In this document: positions 6,946 through 15,378 of the stretch, one piece after another
How positions within the stretch are numbered: the first letter of the stretch is position 1
How the letters are laid out: every line of letters starts with the position of its first letter
From: an uncultured Bacillus sp.
GTDB lineage: Bacteria > Bacillota > Bacilli > Bacillales > Cytobacillaceae
Direction: 5' to 3'
Length of the DNA stretch: 17,718 nucleotides
Assembly (NCBI GenBank): GCA_937902115.1
Contig: CALGSR010000406.1
Span: forward strand, 1-17,718
The notes under the pieces: model-generated
Seen by the model: the letters and a program-made list of their open reading frames with translations, nothing else
What the model was told of the DNA's origin: nothing
Databases searched by the model: none
Position numbers and translations under genes: made by a program

Positions 6946-7250
6946 GGCATGCTCACCTCTTTTACTTATTAAAAAGTTGTTTTTTATTATTTAGGAAAAA
7001 TAAAAAGGTAATACATGATATTATATACTAGAATGAAAAGAAAGTTTAAATACATGATAATACTATCACTATATTGTTATATCTGTAAAGTTTTAAGCAA
7101 GGAAAATCGCTGATTGTTAAAGCTGAAAGGTGCCGTGTGATGCGAGGTCACGGAATGCATATTGCATTTGTATAAATTTCCTTAAAATTACAAATGTGTT
7201 TGAATTTCTTCTTTAGTTGCAAGTATCTCCTTTTTTAAAGTGAAAAAAGG

Positions 7251-7279
7251 TTGATTTTATAATGCTAAATTTTTATAAT
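7251..7279 (+). promoter_or_regulatory. Sigma-A promoter of the arginine operon
   Basis: TTGATT (7251-7256) and TATAAT (7274-7279) are exactly 17 bases apart, a near-consensus vegetative promoter. Transcription would start near 7286, giving a leader of about 70 bases before argC. Confidence 0.8.
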
Positions 7280-7311
7280 GGTAGAAGCATAAGTTATATT
7301 TATTAAAAATA

Positions 7312-7327
7312 ATGAGTAAATATTCAA
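7312..7327 (+). promoter_or_regulatory. Arginine repressor (AhrC/ArgR) box
   Basis: TGAGTAAATATTCA (7313-7326) matches the arginine box TGMATWWWWATKCA at 13 of 14 positions. It lies at about +28 to +41 of the predicted argC transcript, just upstream of the argC ribosome binding site, where the hexameric repressor could block transcription when arginine is plentiful. Confidence 0.65.
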
Positions 7328-7354
7328 TGTAAAATTTTTGGAGGTGGAAGGAGA

Positions 7355-8389
7355 ATGAAAGTTGCAGTTATAGGTACAACAGGTTACGGTGGTGTTGAAC
7401 TGCTTAGGATCTTACAAAGACACCCTGTATTTCATATTCAGTCCATCCACTCGTCAAGAGGCGAAGCACCGATTTGGGAAGAATATCCCCATTTATATCA
7501 ATTAAATAATCAAACATTGGAGACCATTAATCCGGAGAAAATTTCTGCAGAATCAGATCTTGTTTTTCTTGCTACTCCATCCGGTGTTTCAGGTCAACTT
7601 GCTGCCCAATTTGCCGAGATGGATATCAAGATGATTGATTTATCAGGTGATTTACGTTTGAAGAATCAGGATGATTATGTGAAATGGTACAAACGTGATG
7701 CGGCACCAAACCATGTGATTGATAAAGCGGTGTACGGATTAAGCGAATGGAACCGCGAGCAGATTGCCGGCGCGGATTGGATCTCTAATCCCGGCTGTTA
7801 TTCTACCGCTTCCCTCCTGGGATTAGCACCTGTTGTTAGAGAAAATCTGATCGATACAAAATCAATTATTATAGATGCAAAGTCCGGTACTTCCGGCGCA
7901 GGCAGAAAACCATCAAGAATGAATATGATGGCTGAAATGAGCGAAAATTTTAAGATTTATAAGGTAAATGAACATCAGCATATACCTGAAATCGAGCAGC
8001 AACTATTGGATTGGAATGAAGAAATTCAACCGATTACTTTTTCTACGCACTTGCTGCCTGTCTCAAGAGGGATAATGGCGACGATTTACGTTCAACTTCA
8101 AAAAGAATTGAGCATTACACAGTTGAATGGACTTTATCAGGAACAATATAAAAATGATCCGTTTGTCCGTGTATACCCTGAAGGGAATTTCCCATCAATT
8201 AAAAATGTCTGGGGTTCAAACTACTGTGATATTGGTTTACATTTAGATGAACGGACTGGAAGATTGACGATTGTTTCTGTCATCGACAATTTAATGAAAG
8301 GAGCTGCCGGTCAGGCGGTTCAAAATGCAAATATAATGAACGGATTGGATGAAAAAACCGGAATTGATTTCATCCCGCTCTATCCATAA
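7355..8389 (+). CDS. argC: N-acetyl-gamma-glutamyl-phosphate reductase ArgC
   Basis: NADPH-dependent reduction of N-acetylglutamyl phosphate to the semialdehyde, third step of arginine synthesis; cytosolic. It has 344 residues, the usual length. The N-terminal nucleotide-binding loop is GTTGYGG (7-13). The catalytic Cys148 lies in SNPGCYST, and the conserved EHQHIPE carries the general-base histidine (His209). The start follows GGAGGTGG, seven bases upstream. It is the first gene of the arginine operon, directly under the sigma-A promoter and arginine box. Confidence 0.96.
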   Translation: MKVAVIGTTGYGGVELLRILQRHPVFHIQSIHSSRGEAPIWEEYPHLYQLNNQTLETINPEKISAESDLVFLATPSGVSGQLAAQFAEMDIKMIDLSGDLRLKNQDDYVKWYKRDAAPNHVIDKAVYGLSEWNREQIAGADWISNPGCYSTASLLGLAPVVRENLIDTKSIIIDAKSGTSGAGRKPSRMNMMAEMSENFKIYKVNEHQHIPEIEQQLLDWNEEIQPITFSTHLLPVSRGIMATIYVQLQKELSITQLNGLYQEQYKNDPFVRVYPEGNFPSIKNVWGSNYCDIGLHLDERTGRLTIVSVIDNLMKGAAGQAVQNANIMNGLDEKTGIDFIPLYP

Positions 8390-8457
8390 AATAAGTGAGT
8401 GCGCGGTTAACAGGGAGAAACCGGCACTTGATTTGGAAAATAAAGGAGGAACCATCA

Positions 8458-9690
8458 GTGCATGCACTATCAAATACAAAGGAAGTAAAGGAAATGACGG
8501 ATGGCACTGTTTTATCGCCGAAGGGTTTCAAGGCTGCTGCAATTGAGGCCGGAATAAAAGGGAATAAAAAAGATATCGGTCTGATTATGAGTGAGGTGCC
8601 GGCTGTTAGTGCAGCGGTCTACACAACAAATCAATTTCAAGCGGCACCATTAAAGGTTACACAGGAAAGTATTGCGAAAGAAGGCCGTATTCAGGCAATC
8701 ATTGTGAATAGCGGCTGTGCAAATGCATGCACTGGTGAACAGGGGTTAAAAGACGCCTATAGTACAAGAAAGATGGTTGCGGATAAATTCTCCCTGCCGG
8801 AACATCTTGTTGCAGTTGCCTCCACAGGTGTGATTGGTGTGAATCTGCCAATGGAAAAGATGACTGCTGGAATTAAACAATTAAATCCTGAAAGCACTGC
8901 TGAAGCCGCAGGAGATTTTCAGAGCGCTATATTAACAACTGATACTGTTATGAAAAAGTGCTGTTATTCGGCCGTCATTAATGGTAAGACAGTAACAATG
9001 GGCGGAACATGTAAAGGTTCCGGGATGATTCATCCAAATATGGCGACGATGCTGGGGTTTATCACAACAGATGCCAATGTGGAACAGGAAGCCTTGCAGC
9101 AGGCTTTAAGAATTGTAACAGAAAAATCATTTAATCAAATCACGGTAGATGGCGATACATCCACAAATGATACTGTATTAGTTATGGCAAATGGAATGGC
9201 AGAAAATGAAACATTGAACGCTGAACATCCGGAATGGGGCGTATTTGTTGAACTGCTGGCAAAAACGAGTGAGAGTCTGGCAAAACAAATTGCTAAGGAC
9301 GGAGAGGGTGCAACGAAGCTTATTGAAGTAGAGGTTCGTGGTGCTAAGGATTCCCTTGATGCGAGAATGATGGCAAAACAAATCGTTGGTTCAAGCTTAG
9401 TGAAAACTGCGGTCTATGGGGCAGATGCAAACTGGGGTAGAATCATCAGTTCAATTGGTCAGACAAAGGGTGCCATTAATCCTGAAACTGTTGATATTGC
9501 CATTGGCCCAATTGAAATGCTTAAAAACAGTGAGCCGGTTGCTTTTTCAGAAGAAGCGGCACTGGAGTACCTGAAAGGTGATTTTGTGCAAATCATTGTT
9601 GATTTACACAATGGGGATGTATCAGGAAAAGCATGGGGCTGTGATTTATCTTATGACTACGTAAAAATCAATGCATGCTATCGAACATAA
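8458..9690 (+). CDS. argJ: Bifunctional ornithine acetyltransferase / N-acetylglutamate synthase ArgJ
   Basis: ArgJ moves the acetyl group from N-acetylornithine to glutamate, recycling it for the first step of arginine synthesis, and in many bacilli can also use acetyl-CoA. The precursor cleaves itself into two chains. The site is Ala-Thr in HPNMATMLGF, with Thr197 as the new N-terminus and nucleophile of the beta chain. The start is chosen as GTG at 8458 because AAAGGAGG at 8442-8449 lies eight bases before it. An upstream in-frame ATG at 8395 would add 21 residues unlike the family and has no binding site. The resulting 410 residues match the family. A 68-base gap after argC is longer than the other spacings in the operon. 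Confidence 0.95.
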   Translation: MHALSNTKEVKEMTDGTVLSPKGFKAAAIEAGIKGNKKDIGLIMSEVPAVSAAVYTTNQFQAAPLKVTQESIAKEGRIQAIIVNSGCANACTGEQGLKDAYSTRKMVADKFSLPEHLVAVASTGVIGVNLPMEKMTAGIKQLNPESTAEAAGDFQSAILTTDTVMKKCCYSAVINGKTVTMGGTCKGSGMIHPNMATMLGFITTDANVEQEALQQALRIVTEKSFNQITVDGDTSTNDTVLVMANGMAENETLNAEHPEWGVFVELLAKTSESLAKQIAKDGEGATKLIEVEVRGAKDSLDARMMAKQIVGSSLVKTAVYGADANWGRIISSIGQTKGAINPETVDIAIGPIEMLKNSEPVAFSEEAALEYLKGDFVQIIVDLHNGDVSGKAWGCDLSYDYVKINACYRT

Positions 9691-9707
9691 TAAGAGAGTT
9701 GAGAAAA

Positions 9708-10484
9708 ATGAAGAAAATCTTAATTAAATGTGGAGGCAGTGTCCTTGATGAACTGACTCCTGACTTTTTTAATTCACTAAAGGCCATGAAGGCGAACGGA
9801 TATCAATTAATTTTTGTCCACGGAGGCGGTCCTGATATCAATAAAATGCTTTCCATGTATCAGGTTGAACCGGAATTCCACAACGGATTGCGAAAAACAA
9901 CGAAGGAAACGCTTGAAATCGTTGAGTTAGTCCTCTCCGGGCAAACCAACCGAAAGCTCGTTGGAAAATTAACGGAAAATGGCCTTCAGGCTGTTGGCTT
10001 AAATGGCAGTGATGGCGGTTGTTTACAAGGAACGTTAATCGATGAAGCAGCTTTAGGATTTGTTGGTGAAATTACTGCAGTGAATGATAAATTAATCTCT
10101 CTTCTAATGGAAGAAGGATATATCCCTGTTGTGACACCTGTAGCTGTTAACGAGGAAGGACAGAAGCTGAATATCAATGCTGATTATGCTGCCGCTGCTG
10201 TTGCAGGCGCTATTGAGGCGGAGCAATGTATCTTTGTAACGGATGTTCCGGGTATTATGGTAAATGGTGCAGTTGTTCCACAAATGGCAAAAGCAGAGGT
10301 TGAAGCTTATATTGAGGACGGTACAATTTACGGCGGTATGATCCCGAAAGTTACGTCAGCGATGTCTGCACTTGATAAAGGTCTTGCAAGCGTCATGATT
10401 GTTTCAGGGAAAACATCCTTTTTTAATGGAACGGAATGGAAGGGTACGAATATTATTAGAAAAGGAATGAAAAACGATGAGTAA
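9708..10484 (+). CDS. argB: Acetylglutamate kinase ArgB
   Basis: Phosphorylates N-acetylglutamate with ATP, second step of arginine synthesis. It has 258 residues from the ATG at 9708, the usual length. The amino-acid-kinase motifs are KCGGS at the N-terminus, VHGGGP for substrate binding and the later LNINADYAA and FVTDVPGI segments. An in-frame ATG at 9675 lies inside argJ and has no good binding site, so 9708 is preferred, with GAGAG at 9692-9696 and TTGAG at 9699-9703 upstream. The last eight bases overlap argD, which implies translational coupling. I see no extended N-terminal helix like that of arginine-inhibited hexameric kinases. Confidence 0.94.
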   Translation: MKKILIKCGGSVLDELTPDFFNSLKAMKANGYQLIFVHGGGPDINKMLSMYQVEPEFHNGLRKTTKETLEIVELVLSGQTNRKLVGKLTENGLQAVGLNGSDGGCLQGTLIDEAALGFVGEITAVNDKLISLLMEEGYIPVVTPVAVNEEGQKLNINADYAAAAVAGAIEAEQCIFVTDVPGIMVNGAVVPQMAKAEVEAYIEDGTIYGGMIPKVTSAMSALDKGLASVMIVSGKTSFFNGTEWKGTNIIRKGMKNDE

Positions 10485-11622
10485 TCTGTTCCCGACATAC
10501 GCAAGATGGGAAGTGGAGCCTGACTGGGCTGAAGGCAGTTATTTATATGGGAAAGATGGGAAGAAGTATTTAGATTTCACCTCCGGTATTGGGGTGTGCA
10601 ATCTTGGACATCGCCCTGCCGCTGTTGAAGAGGCAGTTCAAGCGCAATTGAAAAAGTTTTGGCATGTTTCCAATCTATTTCCCGTTGGGATACAAGAGGT
10701 TGCAGCCGAAAAGTTAGCAAATGCGGCAGGTATGGACCTAGTATTCTTTGCTAACAGCGGTGCTGAGGCAAATGAAGCAGCGATCAAGCTTGCGAGAAAG
10801 GCTACAGGACGGAAAAAGATTATTACCTTTCTTCAATCTTTTCATGGACGTACGTATGCCACGATGTCTGCAACAGGACAGGATAAAATAAAAACAGGTT
10901 TTGGTCCGATGCTCGAAACCTTTACTTATGTTCCTTATAACGACTTGAAAAGCTTAGAGGCAGAAATGAATGAAGAGACAGCGGCTATTATGCTTGAGGT
11001 CATTCAAGGTGAGGGCGGTCTGCATCCTGCAGATTCTGAGTTTTTAAAAGGTGCTGAAAATTTATGTAAAAAACACGGTGCTCTTTTCATTATAGATGAG
11101 GTTCAAACAGGGAATGGACGTACAGGTACACCATTTGCATTCCAGCATTATGGATTAAATCCGGACATTGTTTCTACTGCAAAAGGTCTGGGCAGTGGTT
11201 TTCCAATTGGAGCGATTTTAGGAAAAGAAAGCTTAAAGGACTTTTTTGGACCGGGATCACACGGAACAACCTTTGGTGGGAATCCAATATCGGTTTCAGC
11301 TGCAATTGCAACGATGGACATTATTTTTAATGAGGAATTTTTATTAGGGGTTAATAAGAAAGCTGAGTTCCTAATGAACAGCCTGAAAGAAACTTTACAA
11401 TCGATTTCACTCGTAAAGGAAATTAGAGGAATCGGAATGATGATTGGCATTGAAACCAATCAAAGTGCTGCACCTATCCTTGCTGATTTAAGATCCAGAG
11501 GATTGATTGCTCTTTCAGCAGGAGAACAAGTGATAAGACTGCTTCCTCCTTTAACGGTAACAGAAGAAGAGATGGGGCAGGCTGTTGCAATCATTGCTAG
11601 TATCTTAAAGGAAAAAGTGTGA
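10477..11622 (+). CDS. argD: Acetylornithine aminotransferase ArgD
   Basis: Pyridoxal-phosphate enzyme that converts N-acetylglutamate semialdehyde to N-acetylornithine with glutamate as amino donor. It has 381 residues, normal for the class III aminotransferase family. NSGAEANEAAIKLAR (93-107) holds the phosphate-binding loop, IIDEVQTG (205-212) has the Asp that contacts the pyridine nitrogen, and Lys236 in STAKGLG is the Schiff-base lysine. The start ATG overlaps the argB stop (ATGAGTAA), so the two are coupled. A hairpin follows directly after the stop codon. Confidence 0.95.
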   Translation: MSNLFPTYARWEVEPDWAEGSYLYGKDGKKYLDFTSGIGVCNLGHRPAAVEEAVQAQLKKFWHVSNLFPVGIQEVAAEKLANAAGMDLVFFANSGAEANEAAIKLARKATGRKKIITFLQSFHGRTYATMSATGQDKIKTGFGPMLETFTYVPYNDLKSLEAEMNEETAAIMLEVIQGEGGLHPADSEFLKGAENLCKKHGALFIIDEVQTGNGRTGTPFAFQHYGLNPDIVSTAKGLGSGFPIGAILGKESLKDFFGPGSHGTTFGGNPISVSAAIATMDIIFNEEFLLGVNKKAEFLMNSLKETLQSISLVKEIRGIGMMIGIETNQSAAPILADLRSRGLIALSAGEQVIRLLPPLTVTEEEMGQAVAIIASILKEKV

Positions 11623-11644
11623 ACAGCCTAATTTATTAGGCTGT
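11623..11644 (+). terminator. Hairpin between argD and carA (possible partial terminator)
   Basis: ACAGCCTAA (11623-11631) and TTAGGCTGT (11636-11644) form a perfect nine-pair stem with a four-base loop right after the argD stop codon. The bases after it (ATAATTTAT) are not a proper T-run, so it may weaken rather than end transcription, or protect the argCJBD transcript. Confidence 0.5.
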
Positions 11645-11656
11645 ATAATTTATCGA

Positions 11657-11686
11657 TTGACTGCATAATTATTAGTTTAGTACAAT
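11657..11686 (+). promoter_or_regulatory. Candidate internal promoter of carA with arginine-box-like spacer
   Basis: TTGACT (11657-11662) and TACAAT (11681-11686) are 18 bases apart, a good sigma-A pair. The spacer contains TGCATAATTATTAG (11662-11675), which matches TGMATWWWWATKCA at 12 of 14 positions, so AhrC could compete with polymerase. This would let carAB-argF be transcribed apart from argCJBD. Confidence 0.55.
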
Positions 11687-11721
11687 AAATATACAATATA
11701 TCATACATTGGGGTGTAGGAG

Positions 11722-12272
11722 ATGAAAGGAAACTTACTGTTGAATAATGGGGATTGTTTTCAGGGCAAATGGTTAACGGATGTACCTGACGGGGAGGTTA
11801 AGGGAGAAGTTGTATTCTTTACTGGAATGACAGGTTATCAAGAAGTATTAACAGACCCTTTCTATAAAGATAAGATTGTTGTATTCACCTATCCATTAAT
11901 AGGGAATTATGGGATAAATAAAGTCAATTTGGAAAATGAAAAACCGAACGTTGCTGGTGTAATTGTGTATGAAGCAAAACAAACAGCATACCATTATGAG
12001 GCGGAATATACATTAGTTGATTATTTACAAAAATGGGCCATTCCAATGCTAGGGCATATTGATACCCGTGCTGTAGTGAAAAAAATTCGCAATAACGGTT
12101 TGATGACTGCTTGTATGACAAGTCAGGAAACAGAGCAAGCAGAGCCAATCAAACTGCTACAAGATATAAAAAAGGTAACCCAAGCTACAGCCTAAAGGGG
12201 ATAGACTGTTTCTTCGATGAATTTATTGAAACTCTAAAAGATAACTACGGGAGAGTATTTGCATATGCCTAA
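11722..12272 (+). pseudogene. carA: Carbamoyl phosphate synthase small subunit CarA, amidotransferase domain deleted
   Basis: Intact CarA (about 350-380 residues) splits glutamine and channels ammonia to CarB. Here the frame from the ATG at 11722 encodes only 157 residues and stops at 12193-12195. It covers the N-terminal CPSase small-chain domain, including FFTGMTGYQEVLTDP and YPLIGNYGIN. The class I amidotransferase domain with its catalytic Cys-His-Glu is absent. In another frame just downstream, about 12201-12272, the normal CarA C-terminus is still readable (FFDEFIETL ... VFAYA-stop), and its stop overlaps the carB ATG by eight bases. This shows an internal deletion of very roughly 180 codons with an out-of-frame junction near 12180-12206. 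The 157-residue product could still be made and might bind CarB, but cannot use glutamine. Confidence 0.85.
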
Positions 12273-15200
12273 AGATACAACGATTCATTCAATTCTAGTC
12301 ATTGGCTCCGGTCCGATTGTTATAGGTCAGGCAGCAGAATTTGATTATGCAGGCACTCAAGCCTGCATGGCGTTAAAAGAAGATGGCTATGAAGTCATTT
12401 TAGTCAATAACAATCCGGCCACGATCATGACGGATCACAGCTTTGCCGATCGAATTTATTTTGAACCACTGACAGTAGATGTATTGGAGAAGATTATCGC
12501 AAAGGAAAAACCAGACGGTCTTCTCGCGACACTTGGAGGACAGACTGGTTTAAATTTAGCATTTGAATTAAGCGAAAAGGGAATCTTAAACAAATACGGT
12601 GTAAAGTTGCTTGGAAGCTCGATTGAATCGATTAAAAAAGGGGAAGATCGGGAAGCTTTCCGCCAATTAATGTATGAGTTAAATGAACCCGTTCCTGAAA
12701 GTACAATCGTTCACACATGGGAGGAAGCTGAAAGTTTCGCGAGAAGTATAGGCTTTCCGATCATTGTGCGTCCTGCCTATACGTTAGGCGGCACCGGCGG
12801 CGGTATTACTAGTACAATGGAAGAGCTGCGAAAATTGGTAACCGGTGGACTAAAGGAAAGTGCCATTGGTCAATGTTTAATTGAAAAAAGTATTGCCGGA
12901 TATAAAGAGATTGAATATGAAGTGATGCGAGATGCGAACAACAATTGCATGATCATTTGCAATATGGAGAATATTGATCCAGTCGGGATTCATACGGGTG
13001 ATTCAATCGTTGTTGCGCCATCATTAACATTGACAAATGAAGAGTATGAGATGCTCCGTTCAGCCTCTATAAAAATCATTTCTGCACTTGAAATTATTGG
13101 CGGCTGTAATATCCAATTTGCTCTTGATCCGAAAAGTAAAAATTATTATTTAATTGAGGTTAATCCGCGTGTCAGCCGTTCATCTGCTCTTGCATCGAAA
13201 GCAACCGGTTATCCAATTGCCCGGATGGCAGCAAAATTATCAACTGGTTATTTATTGGATGAAATCAAGAATCCTTTTACTGGTGAGGCTTTTATAAATA
13301 ATGAGCCTGTCATCGATTATGTAGTGACTAAAATTCCAAAATGGCCATTTGATAAATTCCCTTCTCTTGAACGAAAGCTTGGTACACAGATGAAGGCAAC
13401 GGGTGAAGTGATGGGAATCGATCGTAATTTGGAACGTTCATTATTAAAATCGATTCATTCATTGGAAATAAAGGCAAACGACTTGAAACTGCCGGTGCTG
13501 GAAGAAAAGAGCCTGGAGGAATTACAGACGCAGATGCTTGAGCAGACAGATGAGCGTTTCTTTATTTTATTTGAACTGCTGCGCAGAGGTGTAACGATTG
13601 AAGTACTCCATGAGCAAACAGGAATTGATTTATTTTTCCTTCATTGCTTTAAAGGAATGGTTGAGCAGGAACAAGAGATTACAAACGCTAATCTAAATAC
13701 CGTGACAAAAGAGCAACTGCAGGAATGGAAGGAAAAAGGCTTTAGCGACCGTTTTCTTGCAAGTGCCTGGGGTGTGGCTGAAAGAGACATCCGTAAAAAG
13801 CGCAAGGAATTTTCGATTCTTCCTGTATACAAATTGGTTGATACTTGTGCAGCACGAGTTGAAGCTAATTCAAATTACTTTTATTCAAGCTATTTCGGTG
13901 AAAATGAGCAAATGGCAACAAGCGTAAAACGAAAAGTTGCTATTATCGGCAGTGGTCCGATTCGAATCGGTCAGGGCATTGAATTTGATTATTGCTCTGT
14001 CCATGGTGTGTTTGCTGCGAAGCAAGAGGACGTTGAAACGATATTAATTAATAATAATCCTGAGACAGTTAGTACAGATTTTGTAACGGCTGACCGCTTG
14101 TATTTTGAACCGTTAATTCTTGAAACGATCTTAAACGTGATTGAAACAGAAGGGATTACAGAGGTCATTGTTCAGTTGGGTGGGCAGACGGCTCTTAATC
14201 TAGCAAAAGAATTAGAGAAAAATGGTGTCACTCTTCTAGGGCCGGATTCAAATACGATTGATAAATTAGAAGATCGTGATTTATTTTACCAGATGTTGGA
14301 TAGCCTAAAGATTCCTCATATTCAAGGGGATATTGCCTATAACGAGAAACAAATTCGTACATTAGCTGCGAAGATTGGTTTCCCAGTACTGATTAGACCT
14401 TCTTATGTGATTGGTGGAAAGGGAATGGAAAGGATTAACAATGAGGAGGAGTTAACCTCTTATTTGCAAAATGACGATATCCCTTATCCAATACTTGTTG
14501 ATCAGTTTATGCAAGCTTCTGAGGCCGAGTTGGATCTAGTTGCAGACGGCGAGAATATTTGTGTTCCTGCTCTGATGGAGCATGTTGAAAAAACAGGAGT
14601 TCACTCAGGTGACAGTCTTTCGATTTTACCTGCGGCAAACCTCACAAAAAATGCTAAAATAAAGATGAAACAGTTCGCCGAAAAAATCGTCAAAAAAGTG
14701 GAATATAAAGGACTCATGAATATTCAATATATCGTTGATGGTGATGATGTCTATCTGCTTGAAGTGAATCCGCGTGCCAGTCGTACAGTACCGATTGTGA
14801 GTAAAGTAACAGGTATTCCGCTTGTACAGCTAGCGACAAAAATATTGCTTGGGAAATATTTGTCGAAGGAAGAAATCGAAGCTGGTACAGATATCCCTTA
14901 TGTATGTGTGAAGTATCCTGTGTTTTCAAACTATGCATTAAAGGGTCTTGACTCTAAGCTAAGTCCTGAAATGCGTTCGACAGGTGAAGGGATTTCCATT
15001 GCGGCAACATATGAAGAAGCTCTGCGTAAAGCATTTCATGTTTCTCTTAAGCAAAAAACCGGGCACTCTATTCTAGTAAGTACATTAGCGGAATTGGAGC
15101 AAGCAGAGGAAGATGCAGCGCAAGCCGGTGTGAAGCTGATATTGGCTGATGATGCTGAAAAGAGTTTGGCAGATCCTGATACGATCGCTTATTATAATCC

Positions 15201-15378
15201 AAATGGACGGACTGAGGATAAATATTTCCGCTCTTTGGCGACGAGAAATCGTGTGATTACATTTTCGGAAAAAGAAAGCTTGATCGCTTTTCTAAAGGCG
15301 CTAACGATCAAAGACTTTACGGTACATTCTATTGAGGAATGGCATAATTTGCTAAAAAGGGACGTGGATGCAGTATGA
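12265..15378 (+). CDS. carB: Carbamoyl phosphate synthase large subunit CarB (arginine-specific)
   Basis: Makes carbamoyl phosphate from bicarbonate, ammonia and two ATP for arginine synthesis. It has 1037 residues in the usual two homologous halves. Each half has an N-terminal VIGSGPIVIGQ / IIGSGPIRIGQ segment, an ATP-grasp domain with PAYTLGGTGGG or PSYVIGGKGME, and EVNPR metal-binding residues. A short oligomerisation region lies between the halves and a reduced MGS-like allosteric domain ends the protein. The start is the ATG at 12265, after GGGAGAG at 12249-12255 and overlapping the old carA stop; a TTG six bases earlier is less likely. CarB itself looks intact although its amidotransferase partner is destroyed. 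Free ammonia can replace glutamine in this family, poorly at low ammonia. Confidence 0.95.
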   Translation: MPKDTTIHSILVIGSGPIVIGQAAEFDYAGTQACMALKEDGYEVILVNNNPATIMTDHSFADRIYFEPLTVDVLEKIIAKEKPDGLLATLGGQTGLNLAFELSEKGILNKYGVKLLGSSIESIKKGEDREAFRQLMYELNEPVPESTIVHTWEEAESFARSIGFPIIVRPAYTLGGTGGGITSTMEELRKLVTGGLKESAIGQCLIEKSIAGYKEIEYEVMRDANNNCMIICNMENIDPVGIHTGDSIVVAPSLTLTNEEYEMLRSASIKIISALEIIGGCNIQFALDPKSKNYYLIEVNPRVSRSSALASKATGYPIARMAAKLSTGYLLDEIKNPFTGEAFINNEPVIDYVVTKIPKWPFDKFPSLERKLGTQMKATGEVMGIDRNLERSLLKSIHSLEIKANDLKLPVLEEKSLEELQTQMLEQTDERFFILFELLRRGVTIEVLHEQTGIDLFFLHCFKGMVEQEQEITNANLNTVTKEQLQEWKEKGFSDRFLASAWGVAERDIRKKRKEFSILPVYKLVDTCAARVEANSNYFYSSYFGENEQMATSVKRKVAIIGSGPIRIGQGIEFDYCSVHGVFAAKQEDVETILINNNPETVSTDFVTADRLYFEPLILETILNVIETEGITEVIVQLGGQTALNLAKELEKNGVTLLGPDSNTIDKLEDRDLFYQMLDSLKIPHIQGDIAYNEKQIRTLAAKIGFPVLIRPSYVIGGKGMERINNEEELTSYLQNDDIPYPILVDQFMQASEAELDLVADGENICVPALMEHVEKTGVHSGDSLSILPAANLTKNAKIKMKQFAEKIVKKVEYKGLMNIQYIVDGDDVYLLEVNPRASRTVPIVSKVTGIPLVQLATKILLGKYLSKEEIEAGTDIPYVCVKYPVFSNYALKGLDSKLSPEMRSTGEGISIAATYEEALRKAFHVSLKQKTGHSILVSTLAELEQAEEDAAQAGVKLILADDAEKSLADPDTIAYYNPNGRTEDKYFRSLATRNRVITFSEKESLIAFLKALTIKDFTVHSIEEWHNLLKRDVDAV

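Larger units (their letters stand above)
6946..7354. other. Regulatory gap between divergent fnr and argC
   Basis: These 409 bases hold no convincing gene. Toward fnr there is a minus-strand TATAAT (7025-7020) without a clear -35, and an 11-base direct repeat AATACATGATA at 7010-7020 and 7049-7059. In the middle there is an inverted repeat CCGTG-N11-CACGG (7133-7153) and AATGCA-TAT-TGCATT (7154-7168). Toward argC there is a sigma-A promoter and an arginine box, listed separately. Confidence 0.6.

Noticed and set aside
7136..7152. TGTGA...TCACG as a fifth Fnr box for fnr or argC
   Set aside because: The spacer is seven bases instead of six, and no -10 lies at the spacing shared by the four good boxes.
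7154..7168. AATGCATATTGCATT as an arginine box
   Set aside because: The half-sites are too close (three-base centre) for TGMATWWWWATKCA; it was kept only as an unexplained palindrome.
8395..8457. Longer argJ starting at ATG 8395
   Set aside because: The extra 21 residues are unlike the family, while GTG 8458 has an ideal AAAGGAGG eight bases upstream.
11148..11459. Open frame of 103 codons on the minus strand inside argD
   Set aside because: It lies wholly within the well-supported argD frame, has no ribosome binding site, and its protein shows no family features.
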